From NCBI GenBank assembly GCA_946122785.1, contig CAMGYJ010000009.1, positions 30,973,633-31,037,632 on the forward strand: a stretch of DNA of 64,000 bases, read 5' to 3'. Positions 34,481-46,300 of the stretch are shown piece after piece; position 1 is the stretch's first letter; every line of letters starts with the position of its first letter. Under the pieces are notes generated by a model. That model was not told the DNA's origin. It saw nothing but the letters and a program-made list of their open reading frames with translations, and searched no databases. The position numbers and the translations under genes were made by a program. Origin of the DNA: Linum tenue. Taxonomy: Eukaryota > Streptophyta > Magnoliopsida > Malpighiales > Linaceae.

Positions 34481-35389
34481 AGGTTGAGCCCAGTGGTGCA
34501 ATTCCATGGACGGGATGGAGGAGATTACCCAAAGACGAATGATTGATGGGATTTGAGGAAGGTGATGATGAATTATACAATCAAAGTATGCTATTACTAG
34601 TCACAGACCCGACCAGTTGGCCGGATTCAATTTGTGAATGGCATAAAAACAATAGCAATTAGTATGCAAGACACGTGTTTATTTGGTATTTTACAATAAA
34701 AATCTGAATTATTCAAATACCCGAAACATTCAAAAATATTGGTTGTATAATAGAATCCCAAAAATTAAAATACTTGAACATTCAAAAGGGTTAAAATTAT
34801 AATATTTTCCGACATTCTTACCGATTCATCAACTAAAATCCTCTATGAAAATAGAAGGTCAATCCCATGCAAGGAAACCGATGCCGATGAATTGAAGTAC
34901 AATCTTAATGTAGGAAGCGTATAATTAAAAAATAGGGATTAGCTCTTCTAAAATAAGAATCTTAGCACATATAACCATGGATATAATATTCCTAGTAAAA
35001 TATGCAAAGAAAATTTAGAATCAAGATTGAAGTGTTGATTATAATTCAATTTAATCCTCCTACGACCATGAATATAAGTTAGTTGAAAAGATTAATTTTT
35101 ACTACCAATACATATTAATATGTTAATACGGAGGCAATTAAAATTAGGCAAGGAGTAGGAAAAAGAAACTAAATTTAGTAAAACATCAACGTTTGAATAG
35201 AAGCAACGACATGGAAGAAAGACTACATACAATTCGTAAGCTAACTAATTTTTAATACGTGAAATAAATACGTCAATAGAAAAAAATTACTAAAGGACCG
35301 GGTATACTTATATATGATGATGAAAAATCAATGCCGGTTAATTGAAGTCAATTGCTTCTCTTACAAAGAAAGAAAGCCCGACCAGAAAG

Positions 35390-35650
35390 GACTGGACATG
35401 TTGGATGGTATTAGCAGGGTGGCGAGGGCAAGCGGTGACGGAGTCAAAGTATAGGCCCCGAGGAGAGATGACTGTCGTGAGATGGATGGTGTCTGGGAAG
35501 ACGTTCGGGTGGCAGCTGGATCTACGGCGGCGGCTGGAGTGTGTTAGATTTGACGGCGGCGGCTGGAGTGTGCTGGATTTGCCGGCGGCGGAGGCGGTGA
35601 CAGGCGAAGAGGAGTGAGGGTAGAGGCGATGATAGGCGAAGAGGAGGAAT
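35390..35650 (-). other. GC-rich coding-like segment inside Helitron B
   Basis: This segment has a markedly higher GC content than its surroundings. A 34-bp direct repeat (CGGCGGCGGCTGGAGTGTG.., at about 35523 and 35557) and a repeated AGGCGAAGAGGAG are present. A minus-strand frame of about 149 codons (35338-35787) is open but not recognisable. It may be a captured host fragment. Confidence 0.35.
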
Positions 35651-35759
35651 GAAAGTGAATCATAGGCTTTTTCGTTCATTGAGAACAAGAGGGAAGAGGG
35701 AAAATCAGAATTAGGGGGTGAGAGTAGAAGGCAATGGCGAGACAGAGGAGTAAACAGGA

Positions 35760-35957
35760 AGTTCTTTATGCTATCAGTCGGTATCACCGGTATACCGGAT
35801 AACCGCCGGTTACTAACCGGGAAGTACTCGGTATACCGGCAGCTAATTTTTCACTATCGTATACCGATCCCGTCGGTTAACGGTATAACCGGTAACCGCC
35901 AGTAACCGGTTCGGTAACCGGTTATACCGTTAACCGGCAAACTTTTTACCACCCCTA
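35760..35957. mobile_element. hAT end fragment
   Basis: The right boundary TTTTTACCACCCCTA matches the TAGGGGTGG-type hAT terminus in reverse, preceded by many GGTATACCGG/CCGGTTAACC motifs. No matching left terminus was found, so it is truncated or its other end is lost. Confidence 0.5.
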
Positions 35958-36600
35958 GGTTGAATACATGATAGTAGGAGTATACTAACTGTCATTTACG
36001 ACTTTCATCATTGTTTACCACAAGTTACCACCCCCATACCAGAGTGGTAAAGTATGGCAATTTATGGTCCCATATTTTTTCCTCCCAGAAATTTGTAGAT
36101 CCAATAGATAATGATGAACTTGTTCCTTCTCAGCAAATATTTTCAAAAACGACTTAAAAACGAAGAAGTTAACTTATGGTATGGAGTTGGTAACGGGAGT
36201 TATGAAAAACAATTCTCAAATAATATTGAAAATTGATCTCATTTTGTAGAGCACAACGAACTCGTTCCCTTTGTGCAAAAAAATTTGAAATCCAAGTTAG
36301 AACGAAGAAGTAAGAGCTGATTAAGAAAACTAGGGAAAATAAAAGCCTTTAATTCACATCCTAAAATATGTATTTTTGGGCCCACTTAGATCTAAAGATC
36401 CCGATTTAGTTACTCATAGATCAGTGGTTACTGACCATATCTTCAGCCTAAGATTAAGCTTGCTTGTAAATTGGAAGGAGGAGAGGACCGAGAAGCCATT
36501 ACAGGAAAATACCAAAGTACCCTTCTGTGGGTTGCGTTGGAGCCAGGGAAAAGAAAATTGAGGGGTGTTGAAGGAGAACCTCCTTATATGTATTGGTTGA

Positions 36601-37808
36601 TGGTTGATAGATTTTAAATATCGCCCTGATTTTCATATTAAGATAAAATATATTAGTATGTCGCAGTTTACTCAAATCCCTTCCAATTGAGACTCCTTTT
36701 CTCATTTATTGTTTCATCATGTTCAACGAACAATATTCAACGATTAGCTACCAACAATCAGTCAGATTTCATCATTTGATACTTCAGATAATTATTTTTG
36801 ATGACTTTTCTTGTTCTTGACAATTTGCAATGGTATATCAACAACTATTTTGTCAAGGATTGAAAAACTGCACCGTACTAGCGGTTCGACCAGAAAATTC
36901 TTTTCGGAGACTAAATTGATTGGCGGTATTTAGCAGTACGAAATGGTAAAAGCACGTTAAACCACGGTTTCAATATAAAATATCATACCACTGACATTTC
37001 AAATACAATCTTCGGTGCGGTTTTACAATCCTTACTTTTCGTGATTGCGAAGATTTATTTAAGAGAACCTTGACATGATAGTGGATCAGAACGTGATAAA
37101 ATTTTAAGGTGAATTTGAAATATCTAAATTCTATGTATCTTTGTTTTTCGAGAATGTGTGTATGAGTGTATCCATAACTTAATAGTATATATGAACCGCC
37201 AAAATATAGGACAGTTTGATAGTAATTGTCAAACATTTCAAGGTAGGTACAATTTTCTGGCCTTCATTTTGACTGCCTCACAAAGACAACACCCTAAATG
37301 AATCTACACAAAGGAAAATGGGGAAATTTGAACCCCCATTTCAAATTTCCTGCATCGAGAATACAAGTACGAAGGGTAGATTCGTCTTCCCAATCATTTA
37401 TTATTTCTTATTTACATAAACAAAATACATCAATAATGAGATTTGAACTATGGTCTTTTCGAACAAAGATAAGAAACACAAACAGTTACACTACTCAAAT
37501 TTGTTAAATCTTTTTAAATGAAAACATACATGAAGCTTAAATTTGAAAAGTCATAGGACTTTTCCATCACGGTTAGCTAACCCACTAACTCTCCCGTAAA
37601 TATTTTCATTGGTATTTGATACTATGTGATTTGATATTTTGTTTATTCTAATTCGAGTTTAATAATTAATCTCATTTCATTTCTCTTATAAAGGAGGATA
37701 ATATTAAATTGCAACCCAAATGTCATTGGTTCAAATATTGTATATCGAATTGCACTATTGAATGTGCAGAAGCGATGTAGAATTCTTAAAAAAGACATAA
37801 TTTTTATA
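36601..37808. other. Intergenic with one copy of a dispersed repeat
   Basis: No gene was recognised. The part at about 37355-37650 is similar to 39585-39875 (described separately). Confidence 0.5.
37355..37650 (+). repeat. Diverged direct repeat, copy 1
   Basis: It shares the ordered blocks ATTCGTCTTC, TCATTTATTATTT, GAAGCTTA, AACCCAC(T/A)AACTCTC and GGTATTTGATACT with 39585-39875. It appears to be an old dispersed or duplicated non-coding sequence; the pair flanks the Pack-MULE. Confidence 0.65.
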
Positions 37809-38199
37809 GGGTTAATTGCATGGTTGGTCACTGAAATTAGAAAAAGCGTTCATGTTTGGTCACTATAAATATTTAAATCCACTTTTGGTCACTAACTTTA
37901 TAAAAATCGTTCATTTATGGTCACTCTCCGTTAGCTGTCGTCCAACGCCGTTAACGGCGTCCGTTAAGTGATGACGTGGCTGACGGATTTGCCTAATCAA
38001 CACTTTTTAACCCCAAAATTGACTGACCCAACCCGCCACGTCATTTAAACCCGCCATGTCAGCTAAACCTAACCAAACCTCTACCCAAACCCGACCAGAC
38101 CCGCTAACTAAAACCAAACCAGACCAGACCCCCAAAATTGTTTGACTAAAACCCTAATCAAAGAATGCCTCCACCTCGCGCAGCCTTCCTCCCTTCCCG

Positions 38200-38350
38200 G
38201 TCACCTTGTTCTCGATCGAGTACCGCAGCTCCGGGTCGTCGTAGAAGGTGGAGTCGGGCGGGTTGAATCTGAGATTCGGAGTCGGGCGGGTGCAGCCGAT
38301 GTCGCTGAATACCCTAGGCATGAAGCTGTTGCCGCCGCCAGAGTCGGTGG
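38200..38350 (-). pseudogene. Captured GT34-like glycosyltransferase fragment
   Basis: The minus-strand frame gives FSDIGCTRPTPNLRFNPPDS, then TFYDDPELRYSIENKV. The TFYDDP-L-Y-I block and its position resemble the region before the catalytic domain of plant GT34 proteins (the galactomannan galactosyltransferase / xylosyltransferase-like 'glycosyltransferase 6/7' group). It runs directly into the TIR at about 38203. Only about 50 codons are present, so no function remains. The family call rests on this one conserved block. Confidence 0.5.
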
Positions 38351-38377
38351 GGCCGGCGTAGGATCAGAGGATGTGGA

Positions 38378-38735
38378 GTAGGGCTCGTAAAATCCAGAGG
38401 CGGATAGCATGTTCCCCGGCGCGCGGTTGCCGAAAGCAGCAAACCCAAAGCAACCGCACGAGAGGTAGAAAACCGTCGACACAGAAACTGCTACGTCGCT
38501 TGCCTTCTTCATCACTTTGTTCTCTGCTGGCGTTGATCTCAGTGTATCCTGAATTTTCGATCAATCAATAACTAAAATTCAAAGCAGAAATACGAATTAA
38601 TGGCGGAGTAAGAGCAACATTGAAAAGTTGTTCATACTTGGATTTTGATGAGAATGGCGGAGTAAGAGCAAGCAAAAGCCATGTCGCCGATTGCGGTGCA
38701 CATCCTCCATATCTTATCCATCCCATTTCTCATTT
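38378..38735 (-). pseudogene. Captured amino-acid permease (AAP) gene fragment with intron
   Basis: On the minus strand, exon sequence down to 38638 reads KIWRMCTAIGDMAFACSYSA, then ILIKIQ. A GT donor (38636-38637) and an AG acceptor (38549-38550) delimit an intron of about 90 bp. The next exon starts at 38548 with DTLRSTPAENKVMKKAS and continues FYLSCGCFGFAAFGNRAPGN to FYEPY. These are hallmark blocks of plant AAP transporters (IQDTL..PPENK.MKKAS; CGCFGYAAFG). Sequence similarity stops after FYEPY, where the glycosyltransferase piece begins. Retention of the intron shows capture of genomic DNA rather than cDNA. Confidence 0.85.
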
Positions 38736-39152
38736 CTCATTGTGGATGCGGTCTATGTGACCGGGAAGGGAGGAAGGCTGCGCGGGATGGAGGCAGTCTT
38801 TGATTAGGGTTTTAGTCAAACAATTTTGGGGGTCTGGTTTGGTTTTAGTTAGCGGGTCTAGTCGGGTTTGAGTAGAGGTTTGGTTAGGTTTAGTTGACAT
38901 GGCGGGTTTAAGTGGCGGGTCGGGTCAGTCAATTTTGGGGTTAAAAAGTGCTGATTAGGCAAATCCGTCAGCCACGTCATCACTTAACGGATGCCATTAA
39001 CGGAGTTGGACGGCAGCTAACGGAGAGTGACCATAAATGAACGATTTTTGTAAAGTTAGTGACCAAAAGTGGATTTAAATATTTATAGTGACCAAACATG
39101 AACGCTTTTTGTAATTTCAGTGACCAACCATGCAATTAACCCAATTTTTATA

Positions 39153-40240
39153 ACTACCATAAAGCAACGATATTTTTGAACACAAAATTTTTGGATGAAT
39201 ATGGGGCACATGTGTCTTTAAGAGATGAGTAAATATGGATAGGTTGAGTGATGTTGGTTTGCGGAACACTGATGGAAAAAACACAACTAATGTAAACGAG
39301 CCCAATTAGTGCCCCGACCCACTAAACTCATCGCCATCACTTCCCATCGGATTCAACAACCGGCTAACCTCCTCCATCTACGCCAGAGCAATTTTCGAAA
39401 GGGCAAATATGAAAAGGTTGAGTGTTGTTGGTTTTCCGATCGCGGATGAAAGAGACGCTACTAATGTAAACGGGCCAAATAGATGTCGGCCCACTAAACA
39501 CTCAACTACCGCACTTACTTTCGGGACACCTAATATAATATTGAGATGGGGAAGGTACTTCACCCATTACAAAATCCTTGCATACATAGCGAAAGTAGGA
39601 AGGATTGATTCGTCTTCATAGTCATTTATTATTTTCTTATTTATAGGAAAAAATACACTAGTGATTGGATTTGATCCGTGGTGTCTTTGAAAAAAGACAA
39701 GAAACATAACGAGTAAGACTAAACAAATTTGTTTAATTTTTTTAAATTAAAAACATATAGGAAGCTTATATCTGAAAAATCATAGAAAATTTTCACAACT
39801 GGTTAGATAACCCACAAACTCTCATATAAATATTCTTTTGGTATTTGATACTTCTATTTTCATATTTTGATTATTTTATCGACTGGGATTTGCAGAGTTT
39901 AATACTGCTGTTATTTTGCCAAGGATTGTTCATTGGTCTTCTGAAGATTGAGGAACATTACCCTGATCCCTCCCAGACTTTCACTTTCTTTTAGTTGTGT
40001 TATATCCAGACTGTTTTGGAAGTTGGGATTGTCAAATGACGCATAAGTGAGATATTCCCACAAACTTGGTTTCGGAAATCTGGAAACTTGGTTGTTAGAA
40101 ATATGAAAATGTGGAAATTAACTTAATTTTCTCCTTATAGAAAGTTTGGGAATTGCCAGTGGAAATTGGCAAAAATTCCATGTTTGGAATTGACTGAAGA
40201 ATATGGAAATTAATAATGTGAGATTTGATTAAAGTATCAA
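39153..40240. other. Intergenic with second copy of the dispersed repeat
   Basis: No gene was recognised. Two short similar stretches (39225-39305 and 39405-39485, sharing AGGTTGAGTG-TGTTGGTTT, CTAATGTAAACG and CCCACTAAAC) form a local duplication about 180 bp apart. Confidence 0.5.
39585..39875 (+). repeat. Diverged direct repeat, copy 2
   Basis: Partner of 37355-37650, same orientation, with scattered substitutions and small indels. Confidence 0.65.
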
Positions 40241-40616
40241 TTTGTCCCTTTCTTATGTGAGTTCGTAATCAACGGATTTTTCCACATTTACCATCATTAA
40301 AAAAATTATAAAAATACCATTGTTTTCGAAAATTTTCCAAAACTAACACCATTTGCTGTAAACTGTACACTAAAAGTGCGGTTTACTGAAGAAGGTCAAA
40401 GCTAGGGCACCCAACAAACCGTCTAGGGAAGCGGCGATCTGCAGAACCGTTGGATTAGGGAGCGATCCAAGGGCGGACTATGCGCCATGTAAGGGATCCG
40501 TGTCAGGGATCAAGAATCGCAGGTGGAGGGGGCGGTTTCTGGCCTGAAAAAAGCGAATCGTGGCTAGAGGAGGCGATTATTGTGTGTGCAAAATTACAAA
40601 ACCTCCTCCCAGCAGG

Positions 40617-41544
40617 TAGGGGTGGGCATCGGTCGATTCGGTCCAAGACCGTACCAAACTATCCTCGGACTGGACCAAAATGTCTTCTAAATCAAGGACC
40701 AAAGTCGAATCGTTATTACTTCGATTCGGTCTGGATCAAACCATATATGGCTCGATTCGGTCTGGACCATCCCATTGGACCAACTAATCTTTCATTCGAA
40801 TAAAATCACTCTTAAAGGACAACACAAGAATTTAAAAAATGTAACTACACAAAAAAAAAAGTAATCAAATTCCCCAAATTTAAATACTCCACAATTCTTA
40901 AAAAACCACATGTTCCAAAATATTATGCAAAAAGCTAAATGTGAAATATTGTTTAAACTACAAGACAAAAGTCTTTTTATTCAATCTCAAAGGTAGTCTT
41001 ACTAATTGCCTCTCTAATCTTTCATTTTCAGTGCACGTTGGACCCCCCAATCTCCAGAATTTCCACTTGTCTGTTAGAAAGCATTTCTTATGCAATATAA
41101 GCACATGATACAAGGCATTAGAAATGAGTTTAACAAAGTGACACTTACTCCAAGAACTAGTGCAAGTAAGCAACTCTCTTGATCGAAGCAATGTCGAGGA
41201 GAACCCTGATTTGAGGGTAAGACTATAGGAGCGGGAGCGGCGAGTCTAAGTCAGGAAAAGTCAATCATATTTATAGGTAGTTAAGTGTCGTGTAGGGTAC
41301 TAGGGTTTTCATTTTTCAACTCCAAGTCGACTTGCCTTCTCGGAGCATAATATAATAGGCAATTCATTTCATTACAATTCGGTCTGATCCTTAGCTTGAT
41401 TTTACGATTTTGGTCTGGACCGAACCAAAACAGAAAATTAACCAAATTCAGGAACCAAATTCGAATCGAAAGATAAACAGTTCGATCTGATTCGGTACGA
41501 GAGTCGATTCGGTCCGATGTGAACCGAATCGTTGCCCACCCCTA
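40617..41544. mobile_element. hAT-type non-autonomous element (928 bp)
   Basis: The ends are TAGGGGTGGGCATCG and CGTTGCCCACCCCTA (inverted repeats). The flanks CCAGCAGG (40609-40616) and CCATCAGG (41545-41552) are an 8-bp duplication with one mismatch. Sub-terminal GATTCGGTC/GACCGAATC motifs resemble the MITE at 19054-19339. No transposase is recognised in the interior. Confidence 0.88.
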
Positions 41545-41564
41545 CCATCAGGAGGTCCAAATCC

Positions 41565-41572
41565 TATATAAA
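41565..41572 (+). promoter_or_regulatory. TATA box of the PMD gene in MULE 1
   Basis: TATATAAA is followed by a CT-rich leader, in the same relative position as the TATA box at 58827 in MULE 2. Confidence 0.45.
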
Positions 41573-41813
41573 CCCCCTCCCCCTCCTTCATTCTTCACAC
41601 CAAAACCCATTCTTCCTCTCTAAGATTATCTCCCTATCCCTCCCCCTCTCCACCAAAAAACCTAGGAAATAGTGTTATGTTGGTTGCGGCTAAGTCTGAA
41701 CTGCAATCAGAAAACATTTCTTTGGTTTTTCCTTCAAAACCCGTCGAATCTATGTTCGGCTTCGTGCAAAAATGGTTGATATTTTCGAAGAGGAGGATAT
41801 TTATTATGATGAC

Positions 41814-43169
41814 TGATAGACCGTTAGTTACACATGTTTTTACCCCTGCTCTTACTCCGTTTGAGGTATTGATTCTCGTGTTTTAGGCCGATTTCACGCT
41901 AGGTTGTGCTTGTTTATGATATTTGAGGTCATAGTACGTGAATGGAGGCTTGGGAGCGAGTTTGAGGTCGACTGGACGAGGATCGGACGCATGGCGAGGT
42001 TCTGAGGAAGCCGCACGGGCACACCCACAACCCGCACGGCCGTGCAAGTGACCAGTTTGGCCGTGCGGGATTGTGCGAGAGCACGCACGGGCACAAGTGA
42101 AATCCGCACGGCCGTGCAAAGTGCAATCCTGGCCGTGCGAGATGGCTGAAGTTCGACTTAATGGTACGCCGCGTTTTGAGCCGCACGGCCAGAATGGTGA
42201 TATGCACGGCCGTGCACCCTGGCCGTGCGAGTCGGGAAATTCTGGTTTTTAAGCGGATTCCGAGCCAAACAGAGGGGGATTCGAGTTTTTGAGAGACAGA
42301 GCGGTTCCTAGAGAGAGAAAGCGACGAATAAGAGCCTCCAAGTGCCCTAGCTTGATCTTCAACACCATTGGAGCTTGGCTTGAGCTTGGAGAAGTGCCGA
42401 TTCAACGTCCAGGAGCAGAAATCCATCTTCACAGTATGATTTCCGCGTCTGATTCTGCTTTTGCTTCTTTCTCCATGGAGTAGTTCTCCCATTCATCTGG
42501 GTATGGGAAACCCTAGTTCTGTATGTTAGGTTTGATTGTATGAACCCAAGTATTGATTTTATGATATTGATTATATTCGATTGAGGTTTGAATGATTGAA
42601 TGGCATGAATCCTGCTCAAATTCCTGTTGTTTCTGCTTTAACCTAGAATGATAATATCTGCCTAGGTTGATAGAGTATCCTTAATCGAAGGTAGTGAATT
42701 GGTGACTTTAGTCGAGGAGCCAATTCACTATTCTGTGCCGAATTCAATTCGGTAGTGGAGGTTTTGTTCATAGGGCCTCAATCTGTTTACTCCGGTGGAG
42801 GTTAGTCGCCCGCTAGAGACTCGGATTGAGAGGGTCTGAAGACCTTTAGTCGAGACTTCAGACTGTTTGAGAACCTTCCGCAGTATAGCTATCATAGAAA
42901 TTGAACTTGGTAATTACAATCCGGCTTAACTACAGACTAGGGGGAACCATATCCGGGTGACCTCTCTTAACCTGAATACAACCGTTTAGTTGTTTTGTTT
43001 GCTTGTTAGTTTAGAACTTCACTAAAGTTTCATTGCTAGATAATACGAATTCACTGAGTAGTCATCACATCTAGGACCCGGGTTGACATTAAAACTCAAA
43101 CCCGCTATACTACGCTTTAGGAAGTGGTTACACTTGGCCATTTTCTAGAGTGACAGTAACAGCGAGTCA
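41814..43169 (+). repeat. 5' LTR of the Athila element
   Basis: It runs from TGATAGACCGTTAG to AACAGCGAGTCA. It contains a GC-rich cluster of GCACGGCCGTGC palindromes and half-sites at about 41998-42235. Several antisense open frames here are by-products of that composition. Confidence 0.97.
41998..42235. repeat. Cluster of GCACGGCCGTGC palindromes in the LTR
   Basis: The palindrome core CACGGCCGTG occurs at about 42037, 42108 and 42208. Single-arm variants (GGCCGTGCG, CGCACGGCC, CGCACGGGC) lie between them in alternating orientation. The same cluster is present in the 3' LTR at about 50388-50598. It could bind a host factor or form cruciforms; neither is shown by sequence alone. Confidence 0.8.
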
Positions 43170-43171
43170 AG

Positions 43172-43191
43172 TTTTTGGCGCCGTTGCCGGG
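43172..43191 (+). other. Primer-binding site (tRNA-Asp type)
   Basis: TTTGGCGCCGTTGCCGGGGA lies a couple of bases beyond the 5' LTR. This primer-site type is characteristic of the Athila/Tat group. Confidence 0.85.
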
Positions 43192-43315
43192 GACGGCTAG
43201 GTTGTTGAAGAAAAGTGATTTCTGTTACTTTAGCTTTTTCATTTTTGCATTGAGTTTTTGTTTTCCCACTTGTGCCTTCACGGGTTTGCATTGCTTGATT
43301 GTGTGCAGATAGTGC

Positions 43316-46300
43316 ATGACCCGTAGCCAGTCGGGAGGTTTACTGCCGTTGAATCCTGAGATTGAGCGCACCTGCAAACAACTTCGGAAACAACAGCGAG
43401 CTAGACTGGCTACGGTGGAGCGCAGAGACGGCCAATTGAGCAGCGACTCCGAGGACGAGTACGAGATGGAAGGCGATCAGAACCCACCTCCTCAGAACCA
43501 GATCCTGGGGAACGACCCAAATCCCCAGGGAGCTGGGAACCATCATCATCCGCCACCACCGGGTCCCACCTTGGAGTACTACTACACTCCACGGATTGCT
43601 GACATCCGCCCGGTCATCCTCTATCCGCCCATTCCTGCAAACAACTTCGAGATAAAGCCATGCTGGATTCAACTCATCACATCCTCTATCCAGTTCCATG
43701 GCTTGAAGGATGAGGAAGCCCGGGTACATCTTTCCCGTTTTCTGCAGCTGACGAACGGGTTCAAGCTGAACGGTGTCCCGGATGACGTAATCCGCCTTCA
43801 CCTCTTCCCCCATTCTTTGGCGGGGAATGCTAAGAGGTGGTTGGAGACCCAGCCCCCATTGTCCATCACCTCTTGGGACGATCTGGCTGACAAGTTCGTG
43901 CACAGGTATTATCCAGCATCGAAGACCACAGAGATTCAGCGGGAGATCACTCACTTCCGCCAAGAGCCAGATGAGTCACTTCGTGATGCATGGGAGCGGT
44001 ACATGGGATACTTCTGGCAGTGTCCCCATCATGGCTTCAGCGATGCTTTCACAGTAGGGAACTTCTACAGCGCCCTCACTCCAGACAGCCAGAGGGTGAT
44101 TGAGTCTCTATGCCCAGGAGGGGATATCCTTACTAAGACTCCACCCGAGCTGAACCAGATGATCAGTACCTTGGCTGCCCGAGACCACTCCTGGGGGCAG
44201 AACAACAGAGGTAGGAATTCCCGGGACCGAGGTGTGCATGCTATGGAGGCCAGATCCGGGTTAGAGCAGCAGGTGACTGAGTTGGTGCAGACGTTGAAGC
44301 AGCCCAACAGTCTTCTTCCAGGCCGAGGTGTAGCTACGCCTCCAGTAGCTCAGTGTCAGTGGTGTGAGAGCCCGAACCACCTGGTGGAAGATTGTCAATC
44401 TATGAGGGAGTCCTCTACTCCCCAAGAGCAGGTGGACTTCATCGCCAATGCTCGGCGCCTGGACCCATACAGCAGTACCTACAATGAGGGATGGCGCCAG
44501 CATCCCAACTTTGCCTGGAGCAGCAATACCAACAAACCACCTGGTTTCCCAGCACCAGCAGGCGGTTTTCAGCAGAGGTAGCCCTTCCAGGCTAGGCAGG
44601 GGCCACCACCACAGCAGCAGCCTTACCAGCCTAGGCAAGGGCAGCCATTCCAGCAGCCTCAGCGTCAGTATGCCGAGCCAGCAGCAGCGCCAGCTCCCGA
44701 TAATCAGATGACCGAGCTGAAGAACATTTTGGCAGCATTCATGACCACCAGCCAGGCAAGTTTCACGAGGATGGATCAGACCATAGCTTCACTGGAGGCA
44801 GGCCAGAGAACCCTGGAGGCAGGACAGAGAAACCAAGGTGCCATTCTGCAGGATCTCCAGCACCAGATAGGGAGCTTAGCTTGCCAGAACACTACCAGGG
44901 CACCGGGGACTCTGCCTGCCACCACTGTCCCCAATCCTCGCGACCCCCAAGAGACCGCCCATGCCATCACCACCAGGAGTGGTAAAACCATATCTGCTGC
45001 TCCTGCCCAGCCCAGGCGAGACGAACCACTACCTACTTCAACACCTCCAGCTGATACTGCAGAAGTGGAGGAAGGCAGCGCAGCACCTACTCCCAAGCCA
45101 CAACCTGTGGTTAAGGAGCATACAGCCCAGCTGCCCTTCCCCACTAGACTTCATAAAGACAGGCTGGAGACAGAGTTTGCCAAGTTCATGGCAATGTTGA
45201 AGCAGGTAAACATCAGCATGCCGTTCGTGGAGGCACTGTCGAAGATGCCCAAGTATGCCAAGTTTATGAAAGACCTCCTCACCAACAAGAAGAAACTTGG
45301 GGATCTTTCGACAGTGATGCTCAGCGAGGAGTGTTCTGCTATCCTGCAGAACAAGCTGCCCGAGAAGCGCAAAGACCCAGGGAGTTTCACTATCCCTCTT
45401 GTTATTGGCAGCATGCATGTAGGAAAGTCCTTGGCGGACCTAGGCGCTAGTATAAATGTCATGCCCTATAAACTGTTTAAGAAGCTAGACCTAGGTGAAC
45501 CTAGAGCTACTAGGATGAGCATTCAGTTAGCTGATCGTTCAATCGTGCATCCTAGGGATATCATTGAGGACTTGCTTGTTAATGTTGGTGCATTCACATA
45601 TCCTGTTGATTTTGTTATTTTGGATATAAATGAGGATGTGGATGTGCCTTTGATTTTGGGTAGACCATTTCTCGCCACCGCCAAGGCGCTTATTGATGTG
45701 CAAAGTGGTAAATTGATTCTGCGTGCTGGTGATGAACATGCTACTTTTTCTGTGTCTGAGAATGGGAAGCACTCTCATTTGCATGATGACATAGATTACT
45801 GTGATGTGCTTACTGACTTTGAGACCGCACTCGCCATAACGAGTGCGGGTACTGATGATGCTCTTGAGCGTTGTATTTTGCTAGGTGAGCAGGCATCGCA
45901 GGAGCCACAGCTGGCGGAGCAGTTGGCCGCGTTGGAGAGTAGCCCCTTCTTGGAGGGCGACAGGCTGTTTAAACCGATCTCATCCTCCACTCGCATCACC
46001 ACCTCCTTGGAGGAACCACCAGAGCTGGAGCTTAAGCCCCTCCCTCCTCATTTGGAGTACGCATTTCTCCGGGAGGGGAATAAGCTGCCAGTCATCATCA
46101 GCTCGACCCTCACACCCGAGCAGAAGACCAGACTGGTGGCGTTGCTGAAGCAGTACGAGCGAGCCTTAACATGGAAGATCACAGACATCCGGGGGATCAG
46201 CCCCTCCTTTTGCTCGTACCGGATACTGCTGGAGGATGAGATGCGGCCAGTGCGGCAGCCACAGAGGAGATTGACACCGAACCTGGAGGCTGTGGTTCGG

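Larger units (their letters stand above)
34597..36600 (-). mobile_element. Helitron B, minus strand, same family as 16354-19578
   Basis: On the minus strand it begins TCAACCAATACATATAAGGA (from 36600, preceded by A). It ends with the hairpin CCGGCC-AACT-GGTCGG, a short spacer and CTAG (34597-34600), followed by T. Shared blocks with Helitron A in the same order include CGGATTCA, TCATCAACTAAAAT, AATCTTAATGT, ATATAACCATGG and GGAGAACCTCCTTATA. Outside the termini the similarity stops. A GC-rich segment (35390-35640) and a hAT end (35760-35957) are specific to this copy. Confidence 0.75.
37809..39142. mobile_element. Pack-MULE with long TIRs and captured gene fragments
   Basis: Terminal inverted repeats are 37809-38203 and 38758-39142. 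They start GGGTTAATTGCATGGTTGGT on one side, with its reverse complement on the other. The 10-bp duplicate AATTTTTATA is at 37799-37808 and 39143-39152, which fits the 9-11 bp typical of Mutator-like elements. Between the TIRs lie pieces of two unrelated host genes, both on the minus strand. No mudrA is present, so it would depend on transposase from elsewhere. The TIRs remain highly similar over nearly 400 bp, suggesting a fairly recent element. Confidence 0.93.

Noticed and set aside
37809..39142. The 37.8-39.1 kb inverted repeat as a simple palindrome or CRISPR-like array
   Set aside because: Two long arms with a target duplication and captured genes identify a Mutator-type element; there are no spacer-repeat arrays anywhere in the window.
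41929..42492. 187-codon minus-strand frame in the 5' LTR, repeated at 50280-50858 in the 3' LTR
   Set aside because: Its presence in both copies follows from LTR identity. It is made of the palindromic repeat region, with composition-driven Arg/Ser-rich sequence and no recognised domain.
43340..43963. 207-codon antisense open frame opposite Athila gag
   Set aside because: It is a shadow of the GC-rich gag coding strand with no domain of its own.
44579..44581. In-frame TAG between Athila gag and pol as a programmed readthrough site
   Set aside because: It lies inside a Gln-rich stretch where CAG to TAG is the simplest explanation, a second unrelated nonsense codon exists downstream, and Athila elements normally use a single frame.
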